Below, piece by piece: positions 44,759-53,659 of a DNA stretch of 64,000 nucleotides. A model generated the notes under the pieces. It was not told where the DNA came from, searched no databases, and saw only the letters and a list, made by a program, of their open reading frames with translations. Numbering within the stretch: position 1 is the stretch's first letter; each line of letters begins with the position of its first letter. Source of the DNA: Tridacna crocea (taxonomy: Eukaryota; Mollusca; Bivalvia; Cardiida; Cardiidae); assembly GCA_943736015.1 (NCBI GenBank), contig OX031073.1, positions 24,703,210 through 24,767,209 of the forward strand. Reading direction: 5' to 3'. A program made the translations under genes and the position numbers.

Positions 44759-44915
44759 ATGCTGGCAATTTCAGGCTGTTTTCAACATTATTTTTGTTAT
44801 GCCATGGCGGCCAGGTAACCTATCTATGCTCTCCTGGAGTTTTTATTCCCAGCACATTGCACAATATTCTTCCCAAGCTGGCTGCTTTCCCACGTTACCA
44901 TTATCGAAAATGTTA
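44759..44915 (-). mobile_element. SINE fragment, antisense
   Basis: TTTTCAACATTATTTTTGTT and TGCCATGGCGGCCAGG match the SINE body. The tRNA head is missing. Confidence 0.6.
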
Positions 44916-44991
44916 AAGAATTTATGAGAATATTCCATGCAGAATGATCTACACTTAGAAAAGGCAAGCGAAAATGTAATAGGCATCTTAA

Positions 44992-45221
44992 CCCATTTGC
45001 ACGCAATCCCTACTTTTGACATCCCTGTAAAAGAAGCCTCTATAAAACATTGTGTGAAAAGGAGAAAATGCTAGTAACCAGCATTTTCTCCTTTTCACAC
45101 AATGTTTTCCACTCTTCACAAAATAAATTTCAAATTTTCAGTCACTTTTATTTTGTTGTCTGCAAAATTTTTAATGCTTTCGATATGGACAAGCCTAAAA
45201 ATATTGTTGTTTGGAAATGAG
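44992..45221 (+). mobile_element. Family A MITE with covarying arms, 230 bp
   Basis: TTAA lies at 44988-44991 and 45222-45225. The arms carry TGTGTGAAAAGG and CCTTTTCACACA in place of TGTGGG/CCCACA. Confidence 0.9.
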
Positions 45222-45229
45222 TTAATTGT

Positions 45230-45925
45230 TTCCAATTAGTGTTAGTTTCGTCAAAGTATATTTTTTGAATGCTTAAAATTCTAAATATTTCTCAGGCAGA
45301 TTTTCAAAATTTATCAGATTTCATAGACACACACAAAAGAAAGAGGAAAGCCAAAAGCTATTTAAACTGTAACAAAAAACTTGAAACATTATTTTTTTGT
45401 CAAAAAAGGAGACAAATTTGTTCAATACAAAAAAAAAGACCAGATTTTTAAGTACAAACACATAATCTTCATTTCTTTCTACATCATAATTTTACCCCCA
45501 GTGAATGATCAATGAAACTAGAAATGCACTTATCATTTCGAAAATAGTTCGAATTCATTGCTAACAAAATCATCCCGATTATCTGATAATCTTTCAAAAG
45601 CTCACATAAAACTGTTAAAGGAGGAGCCAATTTTCGACTTCCACCATATAATTATACAGGCTTGTGAACAAAAGCTTTCTATGTTATTTATGGTAATAGG
45701 TCTCGAAAAACATTTTAACAGTGACTATCTGGAGACATACAAATGTTATCACTTTTCCCTTCTCTAAATGGTTGACAATAAAATGCTGTGAATATTCAAT
45801 GTTTACCACTTCTGCACTGAAACAAACCAAAGGAGAGAATTTTCTGATACTTCAAAAGAAGTTCAAAGTGTACAAATGTCATGCAAATTATGTATTACAT
45901 AATTCTATTTGCATTCTTAGGTACC
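45230..45925. other. Unassigned AT-rich DNA
   Basis: No element ends or recognised coding content. Confidence 0.4.
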
Positions 45926-45931
45926 TCTTAA

Positions 45932-46115
45932 CTCTTCACCAAATAACAAAATTTTAAACTTGTCCAAACTGAAAATTTTTTTCTGAAAAGAAATCAATCA
46001 TGACCTAACTGATGGATTTGTCATGGAAATGATAGAAAACATTGTAGGAAAAGGAGAAAATGGTGGGAACAAGCACATTATCTTCAAAAGTCTATTACCT
46101 AGAGGATCAAGACAG
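45932..46115 (-). mobile_element. Family A MITE, right arm lost
   Basis: TTAA lies at 45928-45931 and 46116-46119. The left arm is intact up to AAAATGGTGGG, then the palindrome is missing. Confidence 0.7.
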
Positions 46116-46160
46116 TTAATCATATAGAGCGTTACCCTAAACATAGCATTTACTTATTAA

Positions 46161-46517
46161 CCCATTACCACACAATCCCTACTTTTGACGCTCCTTAGAA
46201 AGAAGCCTTTAGAAAACATTGTAGGAAAAGGAGAAAATGCTGGTAACCAGCATTTTCTCCTTTTCCCACAATGTTTTCGACCCTTCACAAAACAAATTTC
46301 AAATTTTAAGTCCGACAAGCCCCTCAGAATGCATGAAGCCTTTAGAGAAGATTGTGGGAAAAGGAGAAAATGCTGGTTACACCAGCATTTTCTCCTTTTC
46401 CCACAATGTTTTCTACCCTACACAAAACAAATTTCAAATTTTCAGTCACTTTTATTTTGTCCTCTGCAAATGCTTTGAATTTGGACCTGTCTAAAATTTT
46501 GTTGTATGGTAAAAGAG
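46161..46517 (+). mobile_element. Family A MITE dimer with two hairpins, 357 bp
   Basis: One pair of ends (TTAA 46157-46160 and 46518-46521) encloses two complete palindromes, at about 46209-46275 and 46345-46412. The second centre reads GGTTACACC. It lies 27 bp upstream of the LINE. Confidence 0.88.
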
Positions 46518-46544
46518 TTAAGGATTGTTGATGCAAAGGACTGA

Positions 46545-47140
46545 TAAGTAAAAGCCTGAGATTATTCCTTTGTTTCTGCGCATGCGTGGAGTATGGACGC
46601 TTTTTTCTTGAAAATTTTGAATAAACAATAAAAACTGGATTATTAATTCTATTTAGAGCTTGATATCAGTGAATTGCATCTTAACTGTCATATGGACGTA
46701 CAATGTATGGAATTGAGTGGTTATTATGAAATTTTGGACTTATTATGGGAAGAAAACGGCCACGGAGTAAGATAACACCAGAGAACAATGGAAATGAGAA
46801 AAGGCGGGCTTCAGTGAGTACTAAAGACAATTCATTGAATAATGCCAAATATGAACATAAGTCTGCAACAATGAACAACCAACACCAGTTTCAATCACCT
46901 GTTAATGGAAATTTTGTACAATATGGGCAAAATTTTGCGTCACCGCAACTACCTACAGCACAGACCCAGGTTGCACAAGCACAGAGTCATGGATCACCGT
47001 GTATTACCCCTAGCTATAATACACCACCGACATTCTTAAATCTAACGGGGACTGATCAGTTTTCAGCTATCCTGAACAGGCTTGAATTAATAGATAATAA
47101 GCTATGTCAGTTAGAAGACATTCAAAAATCGGTCAGGTTT
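46545..47140 (+). repeat. Upstream copy of a 596-bp tandem duplication in the LINE 5' region
   Basis: This block repeats at 47141-47736 with an offset of exactly 596 bp; the two ORF1 start codons are at 46745 and 47341. I count about four single-base differences, so the duplication is recent. It covers the whole 5' UTR and the first 130 or so codons of ORF1. The join at 47138-47141 replaces the ORF1 continuation and gives a stop soon after. Confidence 0.95.
46577..46589 (+). promoter_or_regulatory. NRF1-like palindromic site in the LINE 5' UTR (duplicated at 47173-47185)
   Basis: The bases TGCGCATGCGTGG closely match the alternating pyrimidine/purine NRF1 consensus (YGCGCAYGCGCR). The site sits about 30 bp from the 5' end of each 596-bp copy, where a LINE internal promoter is expected. 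The function is inferred from motif and position only. Confidence 0.4.
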
Positions 47141-47143
47141 TAA
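46745..47143 (+). pseudogene. Truncated ORF1 start in the upstream LINE duplicate
   Basis: This 132-codon frame matches the first 131 residues of the full ORF1 at 47341-48384 except for about one residue. It ends at the duplication junction, so it holds only the low-complexity basic N-terminus and the beginning of the coiled coil. It lacks the RNA-binding region and is probably not functional by itself. If transcription begins in the upstream copy, this short frame would lie ahead of the true ORF1 and could act as an upstream ORF. Confidence 0.9.
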
Positions 47144-47340
47144 GTAAAAGCCTGAGATTATTCCTTTGTTTCTGCGCATGCGTGGAGTATGGACGCTTTT
47201 TTCTTGAAAATTTTGAATAAACAATAAAAACTCGATTATTAATTCTATTTAGAGCTTGATATCAGTGAATTGCATCTTAACTGTCGTATGGACGTACAAT
47301 GTATGGAATTGAGTGGTTATTATGAAATTTTGGACTTATT

Positions 47341-48384
47341 ATGGGAAGAAAACGGCCACGGAGTAAGATAACACCAGAGAACAATGGAAACGAGAAAAGG
47401 CGGGCTTCAGTGAGTACTAAAGACAATTCATTGAATAATGCCAAATATGAACATAAGTCTGCAACAATGAACAACCAACACCAGTTTCAATCACCTGTTA
47501 ATGGAAATTTTGTACAATATGGGCAAAATTTTGCGTCACCGCAACTACCTACAGCACAGACCCAGGTTGCACAAGCACAGAGTCATGGATCACCGGGTAT
47601 TACCCCTAGCTATAATACACCACCGACATTCTTAAATCTAACGGGGACTGATCAGTTTTCAGCTATCCTGAACAGGCTTGAATTAATAGATAATAAGCTA
47701 TGTCAGTTAGAAGACATTCAAAAATCGGTCAGGTCCATAAACAGCAGATTAGACAAGTTGGATTCGAAAGTGGCCAATCTTGAAACTAAAATGAGTGATG
47801 TAGAGAAAAGTAGAGATTTTGACTCTTCAGCAATAGAATCTATAAAAGCTAAGCAAAAAGAACTAGATACTATGCTAGCAGGAATAAAGAATCTTGAACA
47901 GCAGCAGCAGCAACAAACAGAGGCAGTGAGGAAGGAGCTGATAGATCTAAAGGCGCGCAGTATGCGAGACAATCTATTGTTTTTTGGCATTCCGGAGCAA
48001 AAGGGTGAACGTGATAGTGATTGTGTTAATAAAGTACTTACAATGATAGAGGAAAAATGCAAAATAGAAGACGCTAAAGCTAACATCAAGTTACACCGTG
48101 CACATAGGATCGGACGATTTCATAAGGACAAAACCCGACCCATTGTGGCTAAATTTGCTTACTATCCGGACCGGGAGAAGGTACGTCACAGTGCAGATCA
48201 GCTCACTAGACCTGAGGGCATCGCACAGCAATTTCCTCAGGAGGTAGTAAATACTAGAAAAAGACTGTATCCTGTTTTGAAAAGGGCCAGAGACAGTGGG
48301 AAAGAGGCTTATTTGGTGATGGACCGGTTGTACATCGATGGTGCTCTGTACAGGGAACCTACAACACAGGGAGGGAATCAATAG
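47341..48384 (+). CDS. LINE ORF1 protein: coiled coil plus L1-type RNA-binding domain, 347 aa
   Basis: This is the probable nucleic-acid chaperone of the retrotransposon particle. Residues 1-100 are basic and rich in Q, N and S. A heptad-rich coiled coil runs from about residue 105 to 205 and includes a glutamine run near residue 188. The segment from about 204 to 290 opens with RSMRDNLLFFGIPE and contains LHRAHRIG, which is the pattern of the L1 ORF1 RRM-like (Transposase_22) domain. A basic C-terminal domain follows (ARDSGKEAYLVMDRLYIDG). The start codon is shared with the upstream duplicate. The frame ends in TAG at 48382-48384, and ORF2 begins in the same frame directly after it. Confidence 0.92.
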   Translation: MGRKRPRSKITPENNGNEKRRASVSTKDNSLNNAKYEHKSATMNNQHQFQSPVNGNFVQYGQNFASPQLPTAQTQVAQAQSHGSPGITPSYNTPPTFLNLTGTDQFSAILNRLELIDNKLCQLEDIQKSVRSINSRLDKLDSKVANLETKMSDVEKSRDFDSSAIESIKAKQKELDTMLAGIKNLEQQQQQQTEAVRKELIDLKARSMRDNLLFFGIPEQKGERDSDCVNKVLTMIEEKCKIEDAKANIKLHRAHRIGRFHKDKTRPIVAKFAYYPDREKVRHSADQLTRPEGIAQQFPQEVVNTRKRLYPVLKRARDSGKEAYLVMDRLYIDGALYREPTTQGGNQ

Positions 48385-48439
48385 GACAATAGCGGGAATA
48401 TTGTGAAGTGTTTACAATGGAATATTGAGGGTCTTACAC

Positions 48440-49020
48440 CACTCTCTTGCACTCCGGATCATTACATTTACCTCTGTAGTGGGCTCAGAAAGTAGACCGT
48501 CATTACGTCATATTTTTGTCACATGACCATAACTCAAAATAGCTACACAAACGCCGGTGAAAGAAAGACCAATACCGATTGTTTCGTGTGCTGTTTAAAC
48601 AGCATGGGACCAATCAGACTTAAACGATAGTTAATGAACACAAGAGGGACTTTCTGAAAAGCCTAAATATCTTTATAGGACGATAACTTGATTTTTAATC
48701 GAACAAACTTAGATCCAGCGGTGTGTCAAATCAGTTGTCATCATTGATGGGCGCATCTATTTTTGTTACAATCGGCGTAAGATTCTTAAAAGTGAAGAGG
48801 CTAAAAGAAAAATAGTTCCATTTAATACAGGCAAATTCATCAGTTTCAACGCACCTATAATGTACCCAGAATCATATTTCCTTTGTCTAACTTACAATTT
48901 TACATATGAAACAGTTAAACAGTAACAAAACATCTTTTCCTCGGTTTGACAAGATTCTTGTCATTTAGCCCATCGCAGAGATGTATGTGAGGTAACGAAC
49001 GACAACTCTGCTCGGAGATT
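48440..49020. mobile_element. 581-bp insertion in the LINE endonuclease with 11-bp direct repeats
   Basis: Identical 11-mers GGGTCTTACAC lie at 48429-48439 and 49021-49031. Removing one repeat and this block rejoins the endonuclease frame exactly (IEGLT followed by RDKLNDNEF). The two ends show weak inverted similarity around GTGGGCT. No coding region is visible. It is probably a non-autonomous DNA transposon with a target duplication of 8-11 bp; a MULE-like or hAT-like origin is possible but unproven. Confidence 0.75.
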
Positions 49021-49133
49021 GGGTCTTACACGTGATAAACTGAATGACAATGAATTTTCAACTTTGATTAACAAATATGATCTAATAATTTTATCTGAAA
49101 CATGGACTAATAAGAATTCAAAAATATCTTTAA

Positions 49134-49354
49134 CCCATTACCACTCAATCCCTACTTTTGACGCCCCTGAGAAAGAAGCCTTTTGAAAACATTGTGGGAA
49201 AAGGAGAAAATGCTGGTAACCAGCATTTTCTCCTTTTCCCACAATGTTTTCTACCCTTTGAAAAACAAATTTCAAATTTTCAGTCACTTTTATTTTGTCG
49301 TCTGCAAATGCTTTGGATTTGGACAAGCCTAAAATACTGTCGTTTGGGAAAGGG
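49134..49354 (+). mobile_element. Family A TTAA-flanked palindromic MITE, intact reference copy (221 bp)
   Basis: TTAA lies at 49130-49133 and again at 49355-49358. Removing one TTAA and the 221 bp restores LINE codons KIS-LN-GYK, so the ends are certain. They begin CCCATTACCA and, on the other strand, CCCTTTCCCAAAC. TTAA target sites with CCC-starting ends are the mark of piggyBac-type transposons. A palindrome of about 70 bp (49183-49253), with almost no loop, sits 26 bp left of centre. Plus orientation is defined here as the short flank first. Confidence 0.93.
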
Positions 49355-49358
49355 TTAA

Positions 49359-51200
49359 ATGGTTATAAACTGTTCCATTCATATAGAAAAGTCCAAAATA
49401 AAAGAGCAAAGAGAAGCAGCGGAGGAATTTTACTCTATGTTAGAAATAGCTTATCGCATGGGGTAAAATTGGTCCGTAATAGTGTAGACTGTATTCAATG
49501 GTTTAAGCTTGACAAAGCCTTTTTCAACTTAACAGAAAATATTTATATTTGTTCTACTTATATAGCCCCTGAAGGCTCACCTATTTATGAAATTTTAGAT
49601 TTCGATTTATTTGAAAAACTTGAATCAGAAATTAGATATTTTCAGAGTTTAGGGGGTAAAGTGTTTGTTTTGGGGGATCTCAATGCACGAACTGGGTGTA
49701 AATCGGATTATATTGCGGACGATTTGCCGTTATTGGGGCACGAACAAAATTACGGCCACCAGACCGGTTTGATACCTCGCATTTCATGCGACAGGGGATC
49801 AAACAGGTTTGGTGACTGTCTGTTAGAGTTATGTAAGGCAGTTGATCTACAGATTGTAAACAGACGAATAGGAAACACTTCTAATGAAGGAAAATTTACT
49901 TGTTTTACCCATAATGGAGAAAGTACAGTTGATTATTTATTGACTCATTTTCAAAATTTTGATACGATAAAAGATTTTATTGTACATGATTTTAATGTTT
50001 ATTCAAATCACGCTCCCCTTACATTCAACATCGTTGTTAATAATCAACGAACTGATTCAGTTGAAAATGATGTAAAGACAGTTTATAGATGGAATAGTTC
50101 ATACAAAGAGCTATTTAATAATGATATTGCATCCTCTATTGAATATTTAAATAAAGAAATAGAATATGGCATTTCACGTGATTTTGAACCTGATGGATTA
50201 GTCCAAATATTTTCAGATTATCTTAGCTCAGTTGGTAACAAATATTTTGAAAAGCAAATTAAGGTTTCAAAAAGGACAAACTTTAGTAATCAAAGTGAAT
50301 ACCCAAGGCAAAACTGGTTCGATGATACCTGCCAACAGAAAAAACTAGTGTATGAAAATGCATTAAAAAAATATAATTCTTTAAAAAATGATGAAAATAG
50401 ACAATATTTTATTTCTAGTAAAAAAGATTACAAATATCATTGTAGATTAACTAAACGTAAATATAATAGAAAATTTGCTAGTGATTTAGAAAATATGAGA
50501 AATAAAAAACCTAAAGAATTTTGGAAATTATTTAAACAAAAGAAAGATCAAAATTATGGCTCAGATATAGATATTGCGACATTTTTTGAACACTTTAAAA
50601 ACCTTTCATCAGATATAGAAATACAAGAAGATGTCGAATGTGAAGAATTTTTGAGTAATTTTGATGAAAATATTCATTGTATATATGAAGAGCTAGATTC
50701 ACCCTTCACTAAAGCTGAAATCAGGAAATATGTCCAAAAGTTAGGTACAAATAAAGCATGTTCAACTGATAATATCATATATGAATATTTTAAAGAATGT
50801 ATAGACTACCTTGATAAGCCACTTGTTCATTTATTCAATTACATACTGGATAAGAAAATATTTCCTAATTCATGGTCTAAGGGTGTTATTATACCTGTAC
50901 ATAAAAAGGGAGACCATTCCGATCCCACTAATTACCGAGGTATTACCTTAACTAGCTGTTTTTCTAAACTCTTTACTTCATTATTGAATGAACGACTGAA
51001 GTCATGGTCGGTAAAATACGATGTCTTAAGCGACGCACAGTTTGGTTTTAAGGCTAAATATAGTACGGTCGATGCAATCTTTATCTTAAATTCTTTTATT
51101 CAAAGACAATTTGCCAGTAAGAAAAAGTTATACTGTTGTTTTGTTGATCTACAAAAATGTTTTGATTCTATTTATCGAAATGGCCTATGGTTTAAATTAA
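49359..51200 (+). CDS. ORF2 middle segment: most of the endonuclease and N-terminal RT blocks
   Basis: This is the open part of ORF2 between the two family A insertions. It resumes at NGYK directly after the first insertion and runs to NGLWFKL at the second. It contains the GDLNARTG metal-binding motif, the SNHAPL catalytic-histidine motif, a lysine-rich linker and RT motifs 1 to A, ending just after FVDLQKCFD. Reading on into the second insertion adds about 14 foreign residues before a stop. Confidence 0.9.
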
Positions 51201-51421
51201 CTCATTACCACACGAGACAATTTTGGACTGGTCCAAATTGAGAGCATTTGCAGACTACAAAATAAAGGTGACTGAAAAATAGAAATTTGTTCTGGAAAGG
51301 GTAGAAAACACTGTGGGAAAAGGAGAAAATGCTGGTTACCAGCATTTTCTCCTTTTCCCACAGTGTTTTCAAAAGGCTTCTTTCTCAGGGGCGTCAAAAG
51401 TAGGGATTGAGTGGTAATGGG
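51201..51421 (-). mobile_element. Family A MITE, intact, in LINE RT domain (221 bp)
   Basis: TTAA lies at 51197-51200 and 51422-51425. Excision restores NGLWFKLIKNN in ORF2. The length is exactly that of the copy at 49134, but in reverse orientation. Its palindrome arms carry CACTG/CAGTG instead of the usual CATTG/CAATG, so the substitution is matched on both arms. Confidence 0.93.
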
Positions 51422-52867
51422 TTAATCAAGAATAATATTACAGGGAAACTGTTTAGCGTTATTCGTTCACTTTATAGTGATGTAAAATTGTGTGTTAAAC
51501 ATATGAATTCTGTTTCAGATCTATTTGAATATAATGTAGGATTGTTACAAGGCGAATCCCTCTCGCCGATCTTATTCTCACTTTTCGTTAACGACATCGA
51601 GTTGTTTTTACAGCAGAATACAAACGAATGCTTTACGTTAGGACAATTATCGATTTATTTATTACTATTTGCAGATGACTCGGTCCTTATTTCCGATACC
51701 GCTACAGGCTTACAGCAATTACTGACAGAAATTGAAAAATATTGTGAAAAGTGGAACCTTAAAGTAAATGTTCAAAAAACCAAAATAGTTGTCTTTCGTA
51801 GAGGCAGGACTTTGACCGAAGAAATTAATTTTACATATTCAGGTAGAATAATCGAAAAAGTCAACACTTTCAGTTACCTAGGTCTAGTTTTTACTAGCAA
51901 TGGAAGTTTTCAAAATGCCCTTAAGACTTTAACAGGGAAAGCGACGCGTGCGATGAGCAATTTACTACAAATCACTAGACATAAAGAAATTCCTTTGAAA
52001 ATCATGATTAACTTATTTGACTCCTTCGTGGCATCGATTTTATACTATTCTAGCGAGGTCTGGGGCTTTATGACAAGTGAACTTGTAGAAAGACTTCACA
52101 GAAAATTTCTTCGGAAATTGTTAAATGTCAAGAGCACAACTACTAATTCAGCTATTTACGGAGAATTTGGAAGATATCCTTTACATATTAATATAAAAAC
52201 CAGAATAATTAAATATTTCATAAAGCTTTTCACAGATAAAAGATCTAATTGTATTTTACAAACCGTCCTGGTAGAATTAGATAACATGAATAACTCTAAC
52301 CTATGGACCTACAAAGTAAAAGAACTTTTACAAAGGACGGGCTTTTACGACGTATGGTTATTTCCCGCTTCAGTGAACTTAAATATATTTATGCCTATTT
52401 TCCGTAATCGACTGATTGACATATATGTGAGTGAGTGGGCTCAAGATATTAACAACAGACCTTCACTGTTTGTTTACAAGCATCTGAAAGAAGATTTTAG
52501 TTTTTCAAACTATCTTTGTAAAATGCAAATAACATCCTATAGAAACGCTGTTACCAAACTACGTCTGTCCGCACATAACCTTTTTATTGAAACAGGTCGA
52601 CATAGAAACATTGTTAGAAATGAAAGAATATGTTCACTATGCACTCTAAATGAAGTTGAGGATGAATATCATTTTTTATTAATTTGTCCAGCTTATAATG
52701 AATTGAGGCATTTGTATTTTAAAAAGTATTATTATAATAAACCAAGTATGTTAAAATTAATCCAGCTTTTAAACTGTGAAAATGTTAAAGTATTAAATGC
52801 AGTTGGAATTTACTATATTAAGGCAAGTGAGAAAAGAAAAACCGAATTGAGTAATGTCAGTGATTGA
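51422..52867 (+). CDS. ORF2 C-terminal segment: RT palm and thumb, CCHC motif
   Basis: The segment resumes with LIKNN after the second insertion. RT motif B (LLQGESLSPILF), motif C (FADD), the NVQKTKIVVF block and the SYLGLVFTSNGSF block follow in order. A C-terminal domain carries ICSLCTLNEVEDEYHFLLIC, the cysteine-histidine motif common at the end of L1/Jockey/CR1-type ORF2. Any ATG inside the preceding insertion is adventitious, since the true N-terminus lies upstream. Confidence 0.9.
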   Translation, partial: LIKNNITGKLFSVIRSLYSDVKLCVKHMNSVSDLFEYNVGLLQGESLSPILFSLFVNDIELFLQQNTNECFTLGQLSIYLLLFADDSVLISDTATGLQQLLTEIEKYCEKWNLKVNVQKTKIVVFRRGRTLTEEINFTYSGRIIEKVNTFSYLGLVFTSNGSFQNALKTLTGKATRAMSNLLQITRHKEIPLKIMINLFDSFVASILYYSSEVWGFMTSELVERLHRKFLRKLLNVKSTTTNSAIYGEFGRYPLHINIKTRIIKYFIKLFTDKRSNCILQTVLVELDNMNNSNLWTYKVKELLQRTGFYDVWLFPASVNLNIFMPIFRNRLIDIYVSEWAQDINNRPSLFVYKHLKEDFSFSNYLCKMQITSYRNAVTKLRLSAHNLFIETGRHRNIVRNERICSLCTLNEVEDEYHFLLICPAYNELRHLYFKKYYYNKPSMLKLIQLLNCENVKVLNAVGIYYIKASEKRKTELSNVSD

Positions 52868-53659
52868 TTGTTGGACATTTCCCAAAATATAATTATATGT
52901 AGTCTTCTTTCTACAGTATTGACTTTATAGGTTTACATATGGCTCATCTGAAGGACGTGGTGGTTAAAGGAGTACTTGCTTCAATAAGCAATTGCTTCTT
53001 TTACCGAAGCCATTTATTGAACTGTTTTCCCGTTTGTTTTCCTTTGTTTAAAGGACCGTTTAGTCTAAATACACAATTAGCAGTATACTCACTGCTTGAG
53101 GGAGGCCGTTTTGGGCGGAGCGTTCGTTTTTAAAAAGTGAATAGCTTCACCCAAGGCGACTTCCACGTTCAACGGTAAAATTTTCAACGGTAAAATTTTG
53201 AGTGTGAAATATACTATACTGCTTCCCATATTATATCATGCTGTTTACTTGTATTAACATTCTTTGTATATATCGGAGGTCGTTTTGGACGAAGCATTCG
53301 CTTTTAACAAGCGACTCCTTTTCCCAAAACGAGTTCCATATTTGTAGAATCTAACTCCCTCGTAATTTATCTCCTTTGTAATGATTTTCACTTTTAAAGT
53401 TTGACATCTTACTCATCTGATATTATTCTTTCTCTTATGTGCTATGTTCGTTCATGTTTCACTTTTATCATTCATTATTTCCGCATTCGCTTATTCATTT
53501 CAACATATCCATTTGATATCATTTGATTTTTGTTTTATTTTTGGTTGTTTAGTCCATACCCATGTATGTATTTATAATTTATGTGTTCGGCGATGAACCT
53601 TATGTGTTCAAGCTGATATTATGAATAAAGTTTCTGTTCTGTTCTGTTCTGTTCTGTTC
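52868..53659 (+). other. LINE 3' UTR with AATAAA and TTCTG microsatellite tail
   Basis: This non-coding stretch follows the ORF2 stop and ends with AATAAAG at 53624-53630 and about five TTCTG repeats at 53632-53659. Simple-repeat tails instead of poly(A) are known for CR1- and L2-type LINEs. The repeat end is taken as the element's 3' terminus. Confidence 0.75.

Larger units (their letters stand above)
48385..52867 (+). pseudogene. LINE ORF2 (endonuclease-reverse transcriptase) split by three insertions
   Basis: Host segments are 48385-48439, 49032-49133, 49359-51200 and 51426-52864. Together they give 1,146 codons in one frame without a stop, ending at the stop at 52865-52867. The endonuclease shows CLQWNIEG, YDLIILSETW, VFVLGDLNARTG, TVDYLL and SNHAPLTF. 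The reverse transcriptase shows KKGDHSDPTNYRGITL, CFVDLQKCFD, LLQGESLSPILF and LLLFADDSVLIS with the catalytic aspartates. A CCHC-like motif lies near the C-terminus (CSLC...HFLLIC). The protein would nick target DNA and prime reverse transcription. This copy cannot make it because of the insertions. There is no ATG between the ORF1 stop and the first endonuclease motif. Confidence 0.93.
46545..53659 (+). mobile_element. Young non-LTR retrotransposon (LINE), nearly complete, with nested insertions
   Basis: The element has a 5' UTR of about 200 bp, ORF1, ORF2, a 3' UTR, an AATAAA signal and a short TTCTG-repeat tail instead of poly(A). The first 596 bp are tandemly duplicated, and three later insertions lie in ORF2. 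Apart from these insertions the coding frames are open throughout, so the copy is young. I see apurinic-type endonuclease, reverse transcriptase and a C-terminal CCHC motif, and no RNase H. An L1-type ORF1 with this ORF2 layout fits a CR1/Jockey/L1-like group, but I cannot assign the clade by eye. No target-site duplication was found around the outer ends. Confidence 0.93.

Noticed and set aside
47718-48089. 123-aa minus-strand frame with a cysteine run
   Set aside because: It is antisense to the LINE ORF1 coiled coil; the cysteines come from the CAG/CAA glutamine run.
49158-49358. Recurrent 60-100-aa open frames with KPLENIVGKGENAGNQHFLL-like sequence at many sites on both strands
   Set aside because: They are translations of the family A palindrome and flanks. 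Frames differ between copies, break freely and have no start or codon bias, so this is not a protein family.
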